The position numbers and the translations under genes are program-made. A model generated the notes under the pieces. It was not told where the DNA came from. It worked only from the letters and a program-made list of their open reading frames with translations, and searched no databases. This document shows positions 18,563 through 29,187 of a stretch of 64,000 bases of DNA, one piece after another. This stretch comes from Saccharopolyspora flava (GTDB taxonomy: Bacteria; Actinomycetota; Actinomycetes; Mycobacteriales; Pseudonocardiaceae). Location of the stretch: positions 248,001-312,000 of the forward strand of contig NZ_FOZX01000006.1 of the NCBI RefSeq assembly GCF_900116135.1. Reading direction: 5' to 3'. The first letter of the stretch is position 1. The number at the start of each line of letters is the position of its first letter.

Positions 18563-18603
18563 GAAGAAGCCGTGCGCACGTCGGGGGTGCGCACGGCTTC
18601 TTC
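18563..18603 (+). terminator. Terminator after the YceI gene
   Basis: A perfect 17 bp inverted repeat (18563-18579 with 18587-18603) with a 7-nt loop, ending in CTTCTTC. It stands 45 bp after the YceI stop and directly before a palindromic array. Confidence 0.85.
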
Positions 18604-18612
18604 GCGTCCGAG

Positions 18613-18708
18613 GACGGATTCCGGCGGTAGTCGGGTCCCGGATTACTCCGGTATTCGGGGACCCGACTACCGCCGGAATCCGTCGGCCGGTTACGGCGGC
18701 AATCCGGG
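18613..18708. repeat. 24-bp-period palindromic array, locus 2 (4 units)
   Basis: Four units of exactly 24 bp begin at 18613, 18637, 18661 and 18685. Units 1 and 3 are complementary: 18613-18638 pairs perfectly with 18659-18684 (26 bp), with CGGATTACTCCGGTATTCGG as the loop. Unit cores resemble GATTACNNCGGTATTC. The array lies between the convergent YceI and AGCS genes. It is the same sequence subtype as the array at 61521. Confidence 0.9.
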
Positions 18709-18780
18709 TTCCGGTGCCTGTGGGAGGGAGTGCGGCCGTGGTCGGGGGTCCGATCGCGGCCGCACTCCGTCAGGTCGTCG

Positions 18781-20373
18781 TCAGGCGTCGGCCTTCTTGT
18801 CGATCTTGCTGACCTCGCCCGAGCGGATCTTCGCCTTGTACTCGGACAGCTCCTTCTTGACCACCGGGATCATGATGTACAGGCCGATGATGTTGAACAG
18901 GGCCAGCAGGAACAGCACCGCGTCGGTGAAGTCCATGACGCTGCTCAGGCTCAGCACCGAACCGACGATCACGAACAGGCAGAACACCAGGTTGTAGATG
19001 TTGCGGCTCACCGAGGTGTTGCCGAACAGGAACAGCCACGCCCGCTGGCCGTAGTAGCCCCAGGTGATGATCGTGGAGACGGCGAAGAGCACGACCGCCA
19101 CGGTCAGCACGTACGGGAACCAGGGCAGGACCTCGGCGAACGCCTGCGAGGTGACGGTGACGCCGTCCGGCTCGTCACCGCCGGCCAGGACCGTCCGCTG
19201 CCCCTCGATCCACAGCTGCGGCTGCGCGATGACGATGGTCAGCGCGGTCATGGTGCAGATGATGACGGTGTCGATGAACGGCTCCAGCAGTGCCACCAGG
19301 CCCTCGGTCGCGGGGTACTGGGTGCGGACCGCGGAGTGCGCGATCGGCGCCGAGCCCAGACCGGCCTCGTTGGAGAACGCGGCCCGCTGGAAACCGACGA
19401 TGAGCACGCCGATGAGACCGCCGAAGCCGGCCTCCGGGGTGAACGCGCCCTTGACGATGGTGACGACGGCGTCCGGCACCTCGGTGATGTTGACGCCGAT
19501 GACCGTCAGCGACGCCAGGATGTAGATGATCGCCATCGCCGGGACGAGCTTGCTCGTCACCGCGCCGATGGACTTGATGCCGCCGACCACGACCGCGCCG
19601 ACGATGATCGCCAGGATGATGCCGAAGATCAGCGCGGCGCCGTCGGTGCCCAGCAGGCCCGAGTCACCGCCGGTGACGTCGCGCAGCTGCGCGAAGGTCT
19701 GGTTGGCCTGGAACATGTTGCCGCCGCCGACGCCGAACAGCAGGATCATGATCGCGGCCAGCACGGCCAGGGTCTTGCCCAGGCCGCGGCCGAAGGCGTT
19801 CGGGATCCGCTCGGCGATGCCCTTGCGCAGGTAGTGCATCGGGCCGCCGTGCACGTTGCCGTTGGCGTCGATCTCCCGGTACTTCACGCCCAGGGTGCAC
19901 TCGACGAACTTGGTGGCCATGCCGAGCAGGCCGCACAGGATCATCCAGAACGTGGCACCCGCGCCGCCGACGGTGACCGCCACACCGACACCGGCGATGT
20001 TGCCGAGCCCGACGGTTCCCGAGACGGCCGAGGCCAGCGCTTGGAAGTGGTTGATCTCGCCCGGTTCGTCGGAGCTGGTGTACTTGCCCCGGACCAGGTC
20101 GATCGCGAGCTTGAAGTTCCGGATCTGCACGAAGCCGAAGACCAGGGTGAACACCGTCGCGGCGATCACCAGCCAGGCCACGATCCACGGGAAGGTCACA
20201 CCGAAGACGGTGAGCTCACCGAACACGAACCCGGAGAAGGCATCCGAGATCGGCGTGAAGACGTTGTTGATGGTGTCTTCGATGCCGGCGAGTGGACCGG
20301 CGTCGGCCGCCAGGACGAGTTCGCCGTCCGGCGGCGCCGTCGCCATGGAGGCGGTCCCCAAGGAGTAGGTCAT
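18781..20373 (-). CDS. Sodium:alanine/glycine symporter (AGCS family)
   Basis: A 530-residue Na+-coupled importer of alanine or glycine with about 11 membrane segments. Family signatures are SGTVGLGNIAGVGVAVTVGG, GGPMHYLRKGI, FGVGGGNMFQANQT, and QRAAFSNEAGLGSAPIAHSA. Length is normal for AGCS proteins. The ATG at 20373 is given; the ATG at 20346 is an alternative and removes nine residues. Neither has a strong ribosome-binding site. The gene is divergent from clpB over about 260 bp. The 3' end faces the palindromic array at 18613. Confidence 0.95.
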   Translation of the reverse strand: MTYSLGTASMATAPPDGELVLAADAGPLAGIEDTINNVFTPISDAFSGFVFGELTVFGVTFPWIVAWLVIAATVFTLVFGFVQIRNFKLAIDLVRGKYTSSDEPGEINHFQALASAVSGTVGLGNIAGVGVAVTVGGAGATFWMILCGLLGMATKFVECTLGVKYREIDANGNVHGGPMHYLRKGIAERIPNAFGRGLGKTLAVLAAIMILLFGVGGGNMFQANQTFAQLRDVTGGDSGLLGTDGAALIFGIILAIIVGAVVVGGIKSIGAVTSKLVPAMAIIYILASLTVIGVNITEVPDAVVTIVKGAFTPEAGFGGLIGVLIVGFQRAAFSNEAGLGSAPIAHSAVRTQYPATEGLVALLEPFIDTVIICTMTALTIVIAQPQLWIEGQRTVLAGGDEPDGVTVTSQAFAEVLPWFPYVLTVAVVLFAVSTIITWGYYGQRAWLFLFGNTSVSRNIYNLVFCLFVIVGSVLSLSSVMDFTDAVLFLLALFNIIGLYIMIPVVKKELSEYKAKIRSGEVSKIDKKADA

Positions 20374-20502
20374 GGCGCAATAGCAAAGCGCGCGACATCA
20401 GTGAACACAAGCACTGTGCGTAACAATCTGCAGAAGGTTGGTCCGATTGGTCAGACCTATTGTTTACACGCTGTGAAAAAAGAAAATTAGTGTGAAACTG
20501 GA

Positions 20503-20523
20503 CTTGAGCGGAACACGCTCAAC
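20503..20523. promoter_or_regulatory. HAIR operator upstream of clpB
   Basis: CTTGAGC-N7-GCTCAAC, nearly a perfect HspR inverted repeat and almost identical to the dnaK sites. It lies 113 bp before the clpB start codon, in an A+T-rich stretch, so clpB belongs to the same HspR regulon as the dnaK operon. Confidence 0.92.
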
Positions 20524-20635
20524 TTTTGTTACGTTGGACGTGTGTGGTCTGTGCCGGGCATCCGGGATGACCAGGAGGTATCCCGGCACGAGGGCGATAC
20601 CCGGCACGGCGAGCGAAACCGGCACGAGGTGGGAA

Positions 20636-23221
<2,586 letters not shown>

Positions 23222-23228
23222 CCACCCC

Positions 23229-23261
23229 GACGAAACCCCGTCTCCGCAACGGGCTTTCGTC
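23229..23261 (+). terminator. Terminator of clpB
   Basis: An inverted repeat (23229-23241 with 23249-23261, 12 of 13 pairs) with a 7-nt loop, starting 8 bases after the clpB stop codon. Confidence 0.7.
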
Positions 23262-23297
23262 CCACACTCCCGAAACAACCCCATCGTGTGGGTGGTG

Positions 23298-23323
23298 GGG
23301 GAAGTTTTCATGAAAACTTCCCC
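23298..23323. repeat. AGTTTTCATGAAAACT palindrome, copy 1
   Basis: A perfect 26 bp palindrome centred at 23310/23311 (core GAAGTTTTCATGAAAACTTC) flanked by GGTGG and CCACC. It lies between the convergent clpB and MFS genes. Copies occur at 37867 and 37946. Confidence 0.88.
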
Positions 23324-23359
23324 ACCCACCACGGGACGAGCGGGACGGACGGAACGGGG

Positions 23360-24571
23360 TCAGGGGCGGGGGCGGAGGGTGGAGAGGGCCGCGAGGGCGG
23401 CGAAGAGGGCTGCTGCCGCGGTGAAGGTGAGGGTGGCCGTGCGCAGGTCCGTGACCGTGCTCAGGTAGCCGAGGGCGACGCTGGGGACGGTGGCCGAGAG
23501 GTACGCGACGATGTAGATCATTGCCGAGGTGCCCGCGCGCTGGTGCGGGGCCGCGAGGCCGGTGAGCATCCGGAACGCGCCCATGAACATCAGGCCCCAG
23601 CCCACCCCGAGCAGCGCCGCCGCCAGGAAGAACACGTCGACGTCACCGGCGACCTCGGCCGCCGCCACCCCGGCCAGGGACGCGATCATCAGGCCCGCGC
23701 CGACGCGCACCGCGCGGGTCGCCGCCCAGCGGGACAGCAGCAGCTGGGTGAGCCCGCCGAGCCCGGTCAGCACCGCCACCGGCAGGCCGCTGATCAGGCT
23801 CGGGTAGCTGTGCACCATGCCCTTGACCACCGACGGGGCCAGCGACATGAACATGCCGCCGACGGTCCACGAGGCCAGCACCATCGTCGACATCAGCGCG
23901 AACCGGGCGCCCTGCCCGGCGGGCACGACCGGCCGCCGGGGACGCAGCGCCTCCCGCAGCGGGCTGGTCCGGGCGACCGGCTCCGGCATCGCCAGCACGA
24001 CCGGGATCGCCACCGCGAAACCGGCCGCCAGCAGCAGGAACGTGGTCAGCGTCGGGCCGGGCAGGAACTGCGCCAGCACCCCGGCCAGCAGCGAACCGCC
24101 CGCCATGCCCAGCGCCGCGGCGACCCCGTTCACCAGCGATCCCTGACTGGAGCCGGGCCGCTGGAAGTCCAGCAGCGCACCGCTGATCGCGCTGGTCGCG
24201 GCCCCGGTGGCCAGCCCCTGCAGGACGCGGCCGGCGAACAGCCAGCCGACGCCGGGGGCCAGCGCGAGCACCAGCACTGCGGTGATCTCCAGCACCAGCG
24301 CGCCCACCAGCACCGGACGCCGTCCGACGTGGTCCGACAGCGAGCCGCACAGCAGCAGCGCGACCAGGATCGCCACCGAGTAGGAGGCGAACACCTCGGT
24401 CAGCACGGTGTTGGTGAAACCCCAGCGCTGCTGGTAGATCGAGTACATCGGGGACGGGGCGGTGGAGGCCATCAGGAACAGGGCGTAGATGCCGCCGATG
24501 AACCAGAACGAGCCGGAACGCGACAGGCCGCGTGCGGGCTGGACGCGGGGCCGGACCAGTTCGGTGGTCAT
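23360..24571 (-). CDS. MFS exporter, DHA1-like
   Basis: A 403-residue, 12-TM major facilitator protein of the drug efflux type. It shows the TM2-TM3 loop motif GSLSDHVGRRPVLVG, and in TM5 LGMAGGSLLAGVLAQ. Length and lack of a large central loop fit DHA1 or arabinose-efflux-like exporters. The ATG at 24571 follows AGAGGAAGACC. It is divergent from a TetR gene at 24660 with a palindrome in the 88 bp spacer, the usual plan for an efflux pump with its repressor. The substrate is unknown. Confidence 0.92.
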   Translation of the reverse strand: MTTELVRPRVQPARGLSRSGSFWFIGGIYALFLMASTAPSPMYSIYQQRWGFTNTVLTEVFASYSVAILVALLLCGSLSDHVGRRPVLVGALVLEITAVLVLALAPGVGWLFAGRVLQGLATGAATSAISGALLDFQRPGSSQGSLVNGVAAALGMAGGSLLAGVLAQFLPGPTLTTFLLLAAGFAVAIPVVLAMPEPVARTSPLREALRPRRPVVPAGQGARFALMSTMVLASWTVGGMFMSLAPSVVKGMVHSYPSLISGLPVAVLTGLGGLTQLLLSRWAATRAVRVGAGLMIASLAGVAAAEVAGDVDVFFLAAALLGVGWGLMFMGAFRMLTGLAAPHQRAGTSAMIYIVAYLSATVPSVALGYLSTVTDLRTATLTFTAAAALFAALAALSTLRPRP

Positions 24572-24621
24572 GGTCTTCCTCTGCGAGTCGACGTGCGGGT
24601 CCGGTCAGCGACAACCTCTTA

Positions 24622-24640
24622 GCGGAACGAACCATTCCGC
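24622..24640. promoter_or_regulatory. GCGGAA-N7-TTCCGC candidate TetR operator
   Basis: A perfect 6 bp inverted repeat with a 7 bp spacer in the divergent gap between the MFS and TetR genes. It lies just upstream of the TetR -10 element (TAGGCT at 24648) and could repress both directions. Confidence 0.6.
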
Positions 24641-24647
24641 GCGGGCG

Positions 24648-24653
24648 TAGGCT
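24648..24653 (+). promoter_or_regulatory. -10 element TAGGCT of a probable leaderless TetR mRNA
   Basis: TAGGCT ends 6 bp before the ATG at 24660. Transcription would begin at or next to the start codon, giving a leaderless mRNA. No Shine-Dalgarno sequence is present, which supports this. Confidence 0.55.
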
Positions 24654-24659
24654 GTGCGC

Positions 24660-25283
24660 ATGACCACAGCAGCGACGACCGGGCACGACGACGCGGTGAT
24701 CCGCGCCGCGCGGGAGGTCTTCGCCGAGCAGGGCATGGCGGCCCCGATGGCGGAGGTCGCCAAGCGCGCCGGCGTCGGCGTGGCCAGCGTCTACCGCCGG
24801 TACCCGAGCAAGGCCGAGCTCGTCGAGCAGGTCCGCATCGCCGCGTTCCGGCTGGTCATCGCGGAGGCGCAGGCCGCGCGCGCCGAGGAGTCCGATCCGT
24901 GGCGGGCGCTGAGCCGCTTCATGCACCGCTGCCTGCGCGAGGGCTCCGGCATCGGCACGGTGCTGCCGCCGCTGGAGAAGCACCACGCGTTCTCGGCGGA
25001 GTTCCGCATCCTGCAGCAGCAGGTGGCCGAGGTGATCGAGGCGCTCGTCGAGGACGCCAAGCTGGCCGGTGAGCTGCGCGCCGACATCGACTGGACCGAC
25101 GTCCTGCTGCTGTTCAAGCACCTCAACCCGGCCCTGCCGACCGGCGAGCACCGCCGCGCGGAGCTGCGCGCCCGCTACCTCGGCCTGGTCCTGGAGGGCA
25201 TGCGCTCGGAGGGCTCGGCGCTGCGCGGTCCGGCGCCCGACACCGCCGAGTGGCGCGCCCTCTGCGACAACCTCGAGGCCTGA
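24660..25283 (+). CDS. TetR-family regulator divergent from MFS exporter
   Basis: A 207-residue TetR protein. The HTH covers about residues 10-55 (DAVIRAAREVFAEQG, then PMAEVAKRAGVGVASVYRRYPSKAELV). The C-terminal ligand domain is helical and ends with a TetR_C-like segment. ATG at 24660 is chosen over the GTG at 24654 because the TAGGCT element at 24648 predicts a leaderless start. The divergent MFS gene is the likely target, with the palindrome at 24622 as operator. The ligand is unknown. Confidence 0.92.
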   Translation: MTTAATTGHDDAVIRAAREVFAEQGMAAPMAEVAKRAGVGVASVYRRYPSKAELVEQVRIAAFRLVIAEAQAARAEESDPWRALSRFMHRCLREGSGIGTVLPPLEKHHAFSAEFRILQQQVAEVIEALVEDAKLAGELRADIDWTDVLLLFKHLNPALPTGEHRRAELRARYLGLVLEGMRSEGSALRGPAPDTAEWRALCDNLEA

Positions 25284-25391
25284 CCCGCCCGACAGGCCCG
25301 GCGTTCCGGCGTTTTCGCACGTCAAGATCAGTCGATCGAGGGGATCGGATTCGGATGCCCAGGTGATCTTCGAGAACGGCGATGTTCGGAC

Positions 25392-25397
25392 TACCCT
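25392..25397 (+). promoter_or_regulatory. -10 element TACCCT, probable leaderless start
   Basis: TACCCT ends 7 bp before the GTG at 25405, and no ribosome-binding sequence lies between them. Confidence 0.5.
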
Positions 25398-25404
25398 GCC
25401 CCGT

Positions 25405-26109
25405 GTGGGCATACCTGCGTGGCTCTGGTTCCTCGTCGCCGTCGTCGCGATCGTCGCCGGCGTCGCGCTGCTGATCTCCGACCGATCGCAGCGCACCTCC
25501 AACAACCGGGAGCGGCGTCGCTGGGCGGCGCTGCGCGGTTGGCAGTTCGCCGAGGCGGACCGCGTGCTGCCGACCCGGTGGGAGCGCGGCGTGCTGGCGC
25601 AGTACGGCGCGACGACCGCGGTCGACGTGGTGGCGGGCTCGACGTTCACCGCCGACGGACGCCGTCAGGTCTACGTGCTGGACCTGGAGGCCGGGGGCAA
25701 GAACGTCGCCGTGCTGGTGGGCATCCGCTGCCGCCGCACCGCCCCGGCCACCATCGAGCTGTGGCTGCCGGACGTGCCGGTGCCGCAGGACTCGGGGCTG
25801 GACCTGCTGGGCCCGGTCGGCTCGCGCTACGCCTTCGTCAACGAGGTCGCCGCGGCCCGCCCGCTGGTCACCGAGGACCTGGTGGACGCCACCGAGGAGA
25901 TCGGCCAGGACGTCACGGTGGTGTGGCTGGAGAACGACTGGGTGCTGGCCGCCATGCACCCGGCCGACGCCGATCCGGCGCGCCTGGAGCGGCTGCTGCG
26001 CGACCTCGGCGACCTCGCCGACCTGGTCGACCCGTTCGACAGCGACCCCAACACCGCCCAGGCCGAGGCCGAAGAAGAGGCCGAGGAACCCTCGGAACAC
26101 CTCCAGTAG
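25405..26109 (+). CDS. Conserved hypothetical membrane-anchored protein
   Basis: A 234-residue protein of unknown function. One N-terminal membrane segment (GIPAWLWFLVAVVAIVAGVA) is followed by a basic stretch and a ~170-residue soluble domain starting WAALRGWQFAEADRVL. The tail is a run of Glu and Ala. The positive charges after the membrane helix favour a cytoplasmic soluble domain. GTG at 25405 places the start at the membrane helix and fits the TACCCT element at 25392; the frame is open upstream to 25069 only as an overlap artefact with the TetR gene. I do not recognise a named domain. It stands between TetR and an SDR gene. Confidence 0.78.
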   Translation: MGIPAWLWFLVAVVAIVAGVALLISDRSQRTSNNRERRRWAALRGWQFAEADRVLPTRWERGVLAQYGATTAVDVVAGSTFTADGRRQVYVLDLEAGGKNVAVLVGIRCRRTAPATIELWLPDVPVPQDSGLDLLGPVGSRYAFVNEVAAARPLVTEDLVDATEEIGQDVTVVWLENDWVLAAMHPADADPARLERLLRDLGDLADLVDPFDSDPNTAQAEAEEEAEEPSEHLQ

Positions 26110-26204
26110 GTCGAGCGGCGCAGCCGCTCTCTCTTTCACCACCCGAGCAACCTGCACCGCCGCGGGTTCTGAGGTGGTTCTCCTGTGAGGACGCGTCGGC
26201 GTGG

Positions 26205-26218
26205 TGTATTGGCATACA
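26205..26218. promoter_or_regulatory. TGTAT-N4-ATACA inverted repeat
   Basis: A small perfect inverted repeat in the 217 bp gap before the SDR gene, 109 bp upstream of its start. It could be an operator of a GntR-type or similar dimer, but five-base half-sites are weak evidence. Confidence 0.25.
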
Positions 26219-26314
26219 TGAGTCGGCGCGCCCGGAGCAGGAGGACCGCCTCAGGTTCCGCTACCGGCACCGCTCCGCAAGGCGACCACAGCATCCGCTC
26301 CATTCCGAGACCGG

Positions 26315-26320
26315 TAGGTT
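26315..26320 (+). promoter_or_regulatory. -10 element TAGGTT of the SDR gene, probable leaderless start
   Basis: TAGGTT ends 6 bp before the ATG at 26327, so transcription should start at or near the ATG. Confidence 0.5.
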
Positions 26321-26326
26321 CGGGAT

Positions 26327-27100
26327 ATGCCTACCGCACTCGTCACCGGTGCCACTGCGGGTATCGGCCGCGCTTACGCTCGTCGGCTGGCCGCCGAAGG
26401 TCACGACATGGTCCTGGTCGCGCGCGACACGGCTCGGTTGGAGGAGCTCGCCGACCGGTTGCGGACCCGGCACAACGTGCGGGTCGAGGTGCTCACCGCC
26501 GACCTCGCCGACGCCGCGCAGCGGGCGACGGTCGCCGAGCGCGTGGCCGACACCGCCCAGCCGGTCGACGTGCTGGTCAACAACGCCGGCTTCGGCACCG
26601 GCGGCGCGTTCTGGGACCTGCCCGAGGAGGTGCTGCGCGAGCAGCTCGACGTCAACGTCGCGGCGGTCCTGGAGCTCACCCGCGCGGCGGTGCGCGGGAT
26701 GCGCGAGCGCGGGCGCGGTGACGTGATCAACGTGGCCAGCGTCGCCGGGTTCTTCACCGTCTCCGGTTCCACCTACGCGGCCACCAAGGCCTACGTGATC
26801 GCCTTCTCCGAGGGGCTGGCGACGTCGCTGGCGGGCACCGGCGTGCGCGTCATGGCGCTGTGCCCCGGCTTCACCCAGACCGAGTTCCACCAGCGCGCGG
26901 GCCTGGAGATGAGCAAGCTGCCGCGCGCGTTCTGGCTGCAGGCCGACCAGGTCGTGCACGAGTCGCTGGCGGACCTGCGCGCGGGCAAGGCGGTGTCCAT
27001 CCCGGGCGCCCAGTACAAGGCGCTGGTCGCCGTCGGCCGGCTCATCCCGAAGAAGCTGCAGCGCATGGTGGTCACCCGCACCGTTCCCGGCCGGACCTGA
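26327..27100 (+). CDS. Short-chain dehydrogenase/reductase (SDR)
   Basis: A 257-residue classical SDR oxidoreductase. The N-terminal NAD(P)-binding motif is TGATAGIGRAYA, then VLVARD (basic residue after strand 2, favouring NADPH), NNAGFGTGG, and the catalytic Ser-Tyr-Lys seen as INVASVAGF and STYAATKAY. The C-terminal part (FWLQADQVVHESLADLRAG) matches the subgroup acting on lipid or ketoacyl-like substrates. The ATG at 26327 lacks a ribosome-binding site and fits a leaderless transcript. pyrE starts 18 bp after the stop. The substrate is unknown. Confidence 0.92.
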   Translation: MPTALVTGATAGIGRAYARRLAAEGHDMVLVARDTARLEELADRLRTRHNVRVEVLTADLADAAQRATVAERVADTAQPVDVLVNNAGFGTGGAFWDLPEEVLREQLDVNVAAVLELTRAAVRGMRERGRGDVINVASVAGFFTVSGSTYAATKAYVIAFSEGLATSLAGTGVRVMALCPGFTQTEFHQRAGLEMSKLPRAFWLQADQVVHESLADLRAGKAVSIPGAQYKALVAVGRLIPKKLQRMVVTRTVPGRT

Positions 27101-27104
27101 GAAC

Positions 27105-27110
27105 TATCCT
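27105..27110 (+). promoter_or_regulatory. -10 element TATCCT of pyrE, probable leaderless start
   Basis: TATCCT ends 8 bp before the GTG at 27119 (11 bp before GTG 27122). The same hexamer stands 6 bp before purB. No Shine-Dalgarno sequence is present. Confidence 0.6.
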
Positions 27111-27118
27111 CAGACCTC

Positions 27119-27661
27119 GTGGTGAACGAGAAGCAGCGCTCCGAACTGGCCCGTCTGGTCACCGATCTCGCGGTGGTGCACGGCAAGGTCACGTTGTCCT
27201 CCGGCAAGGAGGCCGACTACTACGTGGACCTGCGCCGGGCGACCCTGCAGCACCAGGCGGCTCCGCTGATCGGGAGTCTGCTGCGGCAGATCACCGCTGA
27301 CTGGGACTACACCGCCGTCGGCGGTCTCACCCTGGGCGCGGACCCGGTCGCGGCGGCCATGATGCACGCCGACGGTCCTGCGCTGGACAGCTTCGTGGTG
27401 CGCAAGGCCGCGAAGGCGCACGGCATGCAGCGGCAGATCGAGGGCCCGGACGTCACCGGCAAGCGGGTGCTCGCGGTGGAGGACACCTCGACGACCGGCG
27501 GCAGCGTGCTCACCGCGGTCGAGGCGTTGCGCGAGGCCGGGGCCGAGGTCGTCGGCGTGGCCACCGTGGTCGACCGGGACACCGGTGCGCGGGAGGCCAT
27601 CGAGGAAGCGGGCCTGCCCTACCGCACGCTGCTGGGGCTGGCCGATCTCGGGCTGGCGTGA
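27119..27661 (+). CDS. pyrE: Orotate phosphoribosyltransferase PyrE
   Basis: A 180-residue enzyme that joins orotate and PRPP to orotidine 5'-phosphate, the fifth step of pyrimidine synthesis. The PRPP-binding loop VLAVEDTSTTGGSVLTAVEAL is clear (about residues 117-137), as is LSSGKEADYYVDLR near the N-terminus, which contacts orotate. Length is typical for the actinobacterial form. GTG 27119 or GTG 27122 can be the start; a TATCCT element just upstream suggests a leaderless mRNA. Its stop overlaps the GTG of the downstream methyltransferase (GTGA), the same neighbour as in M. tuberculosis. Confidence 0.96.
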   Translation: MVNEKQRSELARLVTDLAVVHGKVTLSSGKEADYYVDLRRATLQHQAAPLIGSLLRQITADWDYTAVGGLTLGADPVAAAMMHADGPALDSFVVRKAAKAHGMQRQIEGPDVTGKRVLAVEDTSTTGGSVLTAVEALREAGAEVVGVATVVDRDTGAREAIEEAGLPYRTLLGLADLGLA

Positions 27662-28302
27662 GCGAGGACGTCGGGCCCACCGAGTGGGGCACCAGCGTCG
27701 GCGTCGGCCCGTGGGAGGGGCCGTGGCCCGCGGACGAGCGCTACGACCCGGAGCTGCTGGAGAACGGTGATCGGCGCAACGTCGTCGATCACTACCGGTA
27801 CTGGCGGCGGGAGGCGATCGTCGCCGATCTCGATCTGCGGCGGCACGACTTCCACGTGGCCATCGAGAACTTCCAGCACGACCACAACATCGGGACCGTG
27901 GTGCGCACGGCGAACGCGTTCCTGGCGCGGGCGGTGCACATCGTGGGCCGTCGCCGGTGGAACCGGCGCGGCGCGATGGTGACCGACCGGTACCAGCACG
28001 TCCACCACCACCCGGACGTGGAGTCGCTGACGTCGTGGGCGCGCGACGAGGACCTCGCGGTGGTGGCGGTGGACAACACGCCGGGCGCGATCCCGGTGGA
28101 GCGCGCGGAGCTGCCGCGCCGCTGCGTCCTGCTGTTCGGCCAGGAGGGGCCGGGGTTGCACGAGGAGTCCCGGCGCGAGGCGGATCTGGTGGTCTCCATC
28201 GCGCAGTTCGGCTCGACCCGCTCCATCAACGCCGGCGTCGCCGCGGGCATCGTCATGCACGCCTGGGTGCAGCAGCACGCCGATCTCACCCGGGCCTGGT
28301 GA
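27658..28302 (+). CDS. SPOUT-class RNA 2'-O-methyltransferase (TrmH/SpoU family)
   Basis: A 214-residue AdoMet-dependent RNA ribose methylase. The three SPOUT motifs are visible: FQHDHNIGTVVRTANAF (motif 1), VLLFGQEGPGL (motif 2) and VSIAQFGSTRSINAGVAAGI (motif 3, deep trefoil knot). The N-terminal ~55 residues are specific to actinobacterial members. GTG at 27658 overlaps the pyrE stop, so the pair is co-transcribed and translationally coupled. Whether the target is tRNA or rRNA cannot be read from the sequence. A ~70 bp palindromic element starts 5 bp after the stop. Confidence 0.93.
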   Translation: MSEDVGPTEWGTSVGVGPWEGPWPADERYDPELLENGDRRNVVDHYRYWRREAIVADLDLRRHDFHVAIENFQHDHNIGTVVRTANAFLARAVHIVGRRRWNRRGAMVTDRYQHVHHHPDVESLTSWARDEDLAVVAVDNTPGAIPVERAELPRRCVLLFGQEGPGLHEESRREADLVVSIAQFGSTRSINAGVAAGIVMHAWVQQHADLTRAW

Positions 28303-28306
28303 GGCA

Positions 28307-28380
28307 GGGGACGGTTTTAGCCATTACTGTCCGGGCAAAACGGACTTTGATCATGGATGAATATGGCTAAAACTGTCCCC
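28307..28380. repeat. ~70 bp palindromic element, copy 2
   Basis: A 74 bp element with 17 bp terminal inverted repeats (GGGGACGGTTTTAGCCA at 28307, its complement with one mismatch at 28364-28380). The interior holds GGCAAAACGGAC and GATCATGG, shared with copies 1 and 4. It lies between the convergent methyltransferase and DedA genes. Confidence 0.9.
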
Positions 28381-28388
28381 GCGCAAGC

Positions 28389-28422
28389 GAAGAGCCGGAA
28401 CCCGAGCGGGCTCCGGCTCTTC
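28389..28422. terminator. Bidirectional terminator between TrmH-like and DedA genes
   Basis: A 15 bp inverted repeat with one G/T-type mismatch (28389-28403 with 28408-28422) and a 4-nt loop. It lies directly behind the palindromic element and 15 bp before the DedA stop codon on the other strand. Confidence 0.82.
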
Positions 28423-28436
28423 GGTGAAGGACTGCG

Positions 28437-29108
28437 TCAGGCCGCTTCGCGGGCCTTCTCGCGGCGGCCCTTGATGTACTCGATGATGATCGGCACGATC
28501 GAGATCACGACGATGACGATGGCCATCGCCTCGATGTTGTCCCGGATCCACGGCACGTTGCCCAGGAAGAACCCGAGCAGCGTCATGCTCAGGGTCCAGG
28601 CGACACCGCCGATGGCCGAGTAGCTGAAGAACTTCTTCTGGTCCATCTGACCGATGCCGGCGACCGCGGTGATGAACGTGCGGACGATCGGCACGAAGCG
28701 CGCCAGGATGATCGCGCGAGCGCCGTACTTCTCGAAGAACGCGTGCGTCTTGTCGACGTGCTCGCGCTTGAACAGCTTCGAGTCGGGCTTGTTGAACATG
28801 GCCGGACCGACCTTGCGGCCGATCCAGTACCCGGTCACGTTGCCGATGAAGGCGCACGCCGCGAGCAGCACGCAGGTCAGCCAGATCGGCGTGCCGATCG
28901 CGCCGATGGCCACGAACATGCCGGTCACGAACAGCAGCGAGTCACCGGGCAGGAAGAAGCCGATGAGCAGACCGCATTCGGCGAAGATGATCAGGCAGAC
29001 GCCGATCAGCGCGAACGGGCCCAGACCAGAGACGATGTTCTCCGGATTCAGCCAATCCGGAAGCAGAGCGAGCGCGGGCTGTGCCGCGGCGGCGAATTCG
29101 GACGTCAC
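28437..29108 (-). CDS. DedA-family membrane protein
   Basis: A 223-residue integral membrane protein of the DedA (SNARE-associated) family, implicated in undecaprenyl phosphate or phospholipid flipping and envelope homeostasis. It has the hallmark FLPGDSLLF in the first half and the GARAIILARFVPIVRTFITAVAG block in the second, including the functionally important arginines. About five hydrophobic segments are seen. GTG at 29108 is chosen, since TACCGT lies just upstream on the minus strand and no Shine-Dalgarno sequence is present; TTG at 29117 is an alternative. The M. tuberculosis homologue is Rv0364, also near fba. Confidence 0.92.
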   Translation of the reverse strand: MTSEFAAAAQPALALLPDWLNPENIVSGLGPFALIGVCLIIFAECGLLIGFFLPGDSLLFVTGMFVAIGAIGTPIWLTCVLLAACAFIGNVTGYWIGRKVGPAMFNKPDSKLFKREHVDKTHAFFEKYGARAIILARFVPIVRTFITAVAGIGQMDQKKFFSYSAIGGVAWTLSMTLLGFFLGNVPWIRDNIEAMAIVIVVISIVPIIIEYIKGRREKAREAA

Positions 29109-29187
29109 GCTTGCCAACGGTACCGTGACGCCGCGCTGTCCGGATTCCGGGCGAGCGCCCCGGTATCAACGCAGCGCACACCCCTGA

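Noticed and set aside
26185-26721. Plus-strand ORF overlapping the start of the SDR gene
   Set aside because: Arg/Gly-rich composition with no homologous pattern; the SDR frame contains all catalytic motifs.
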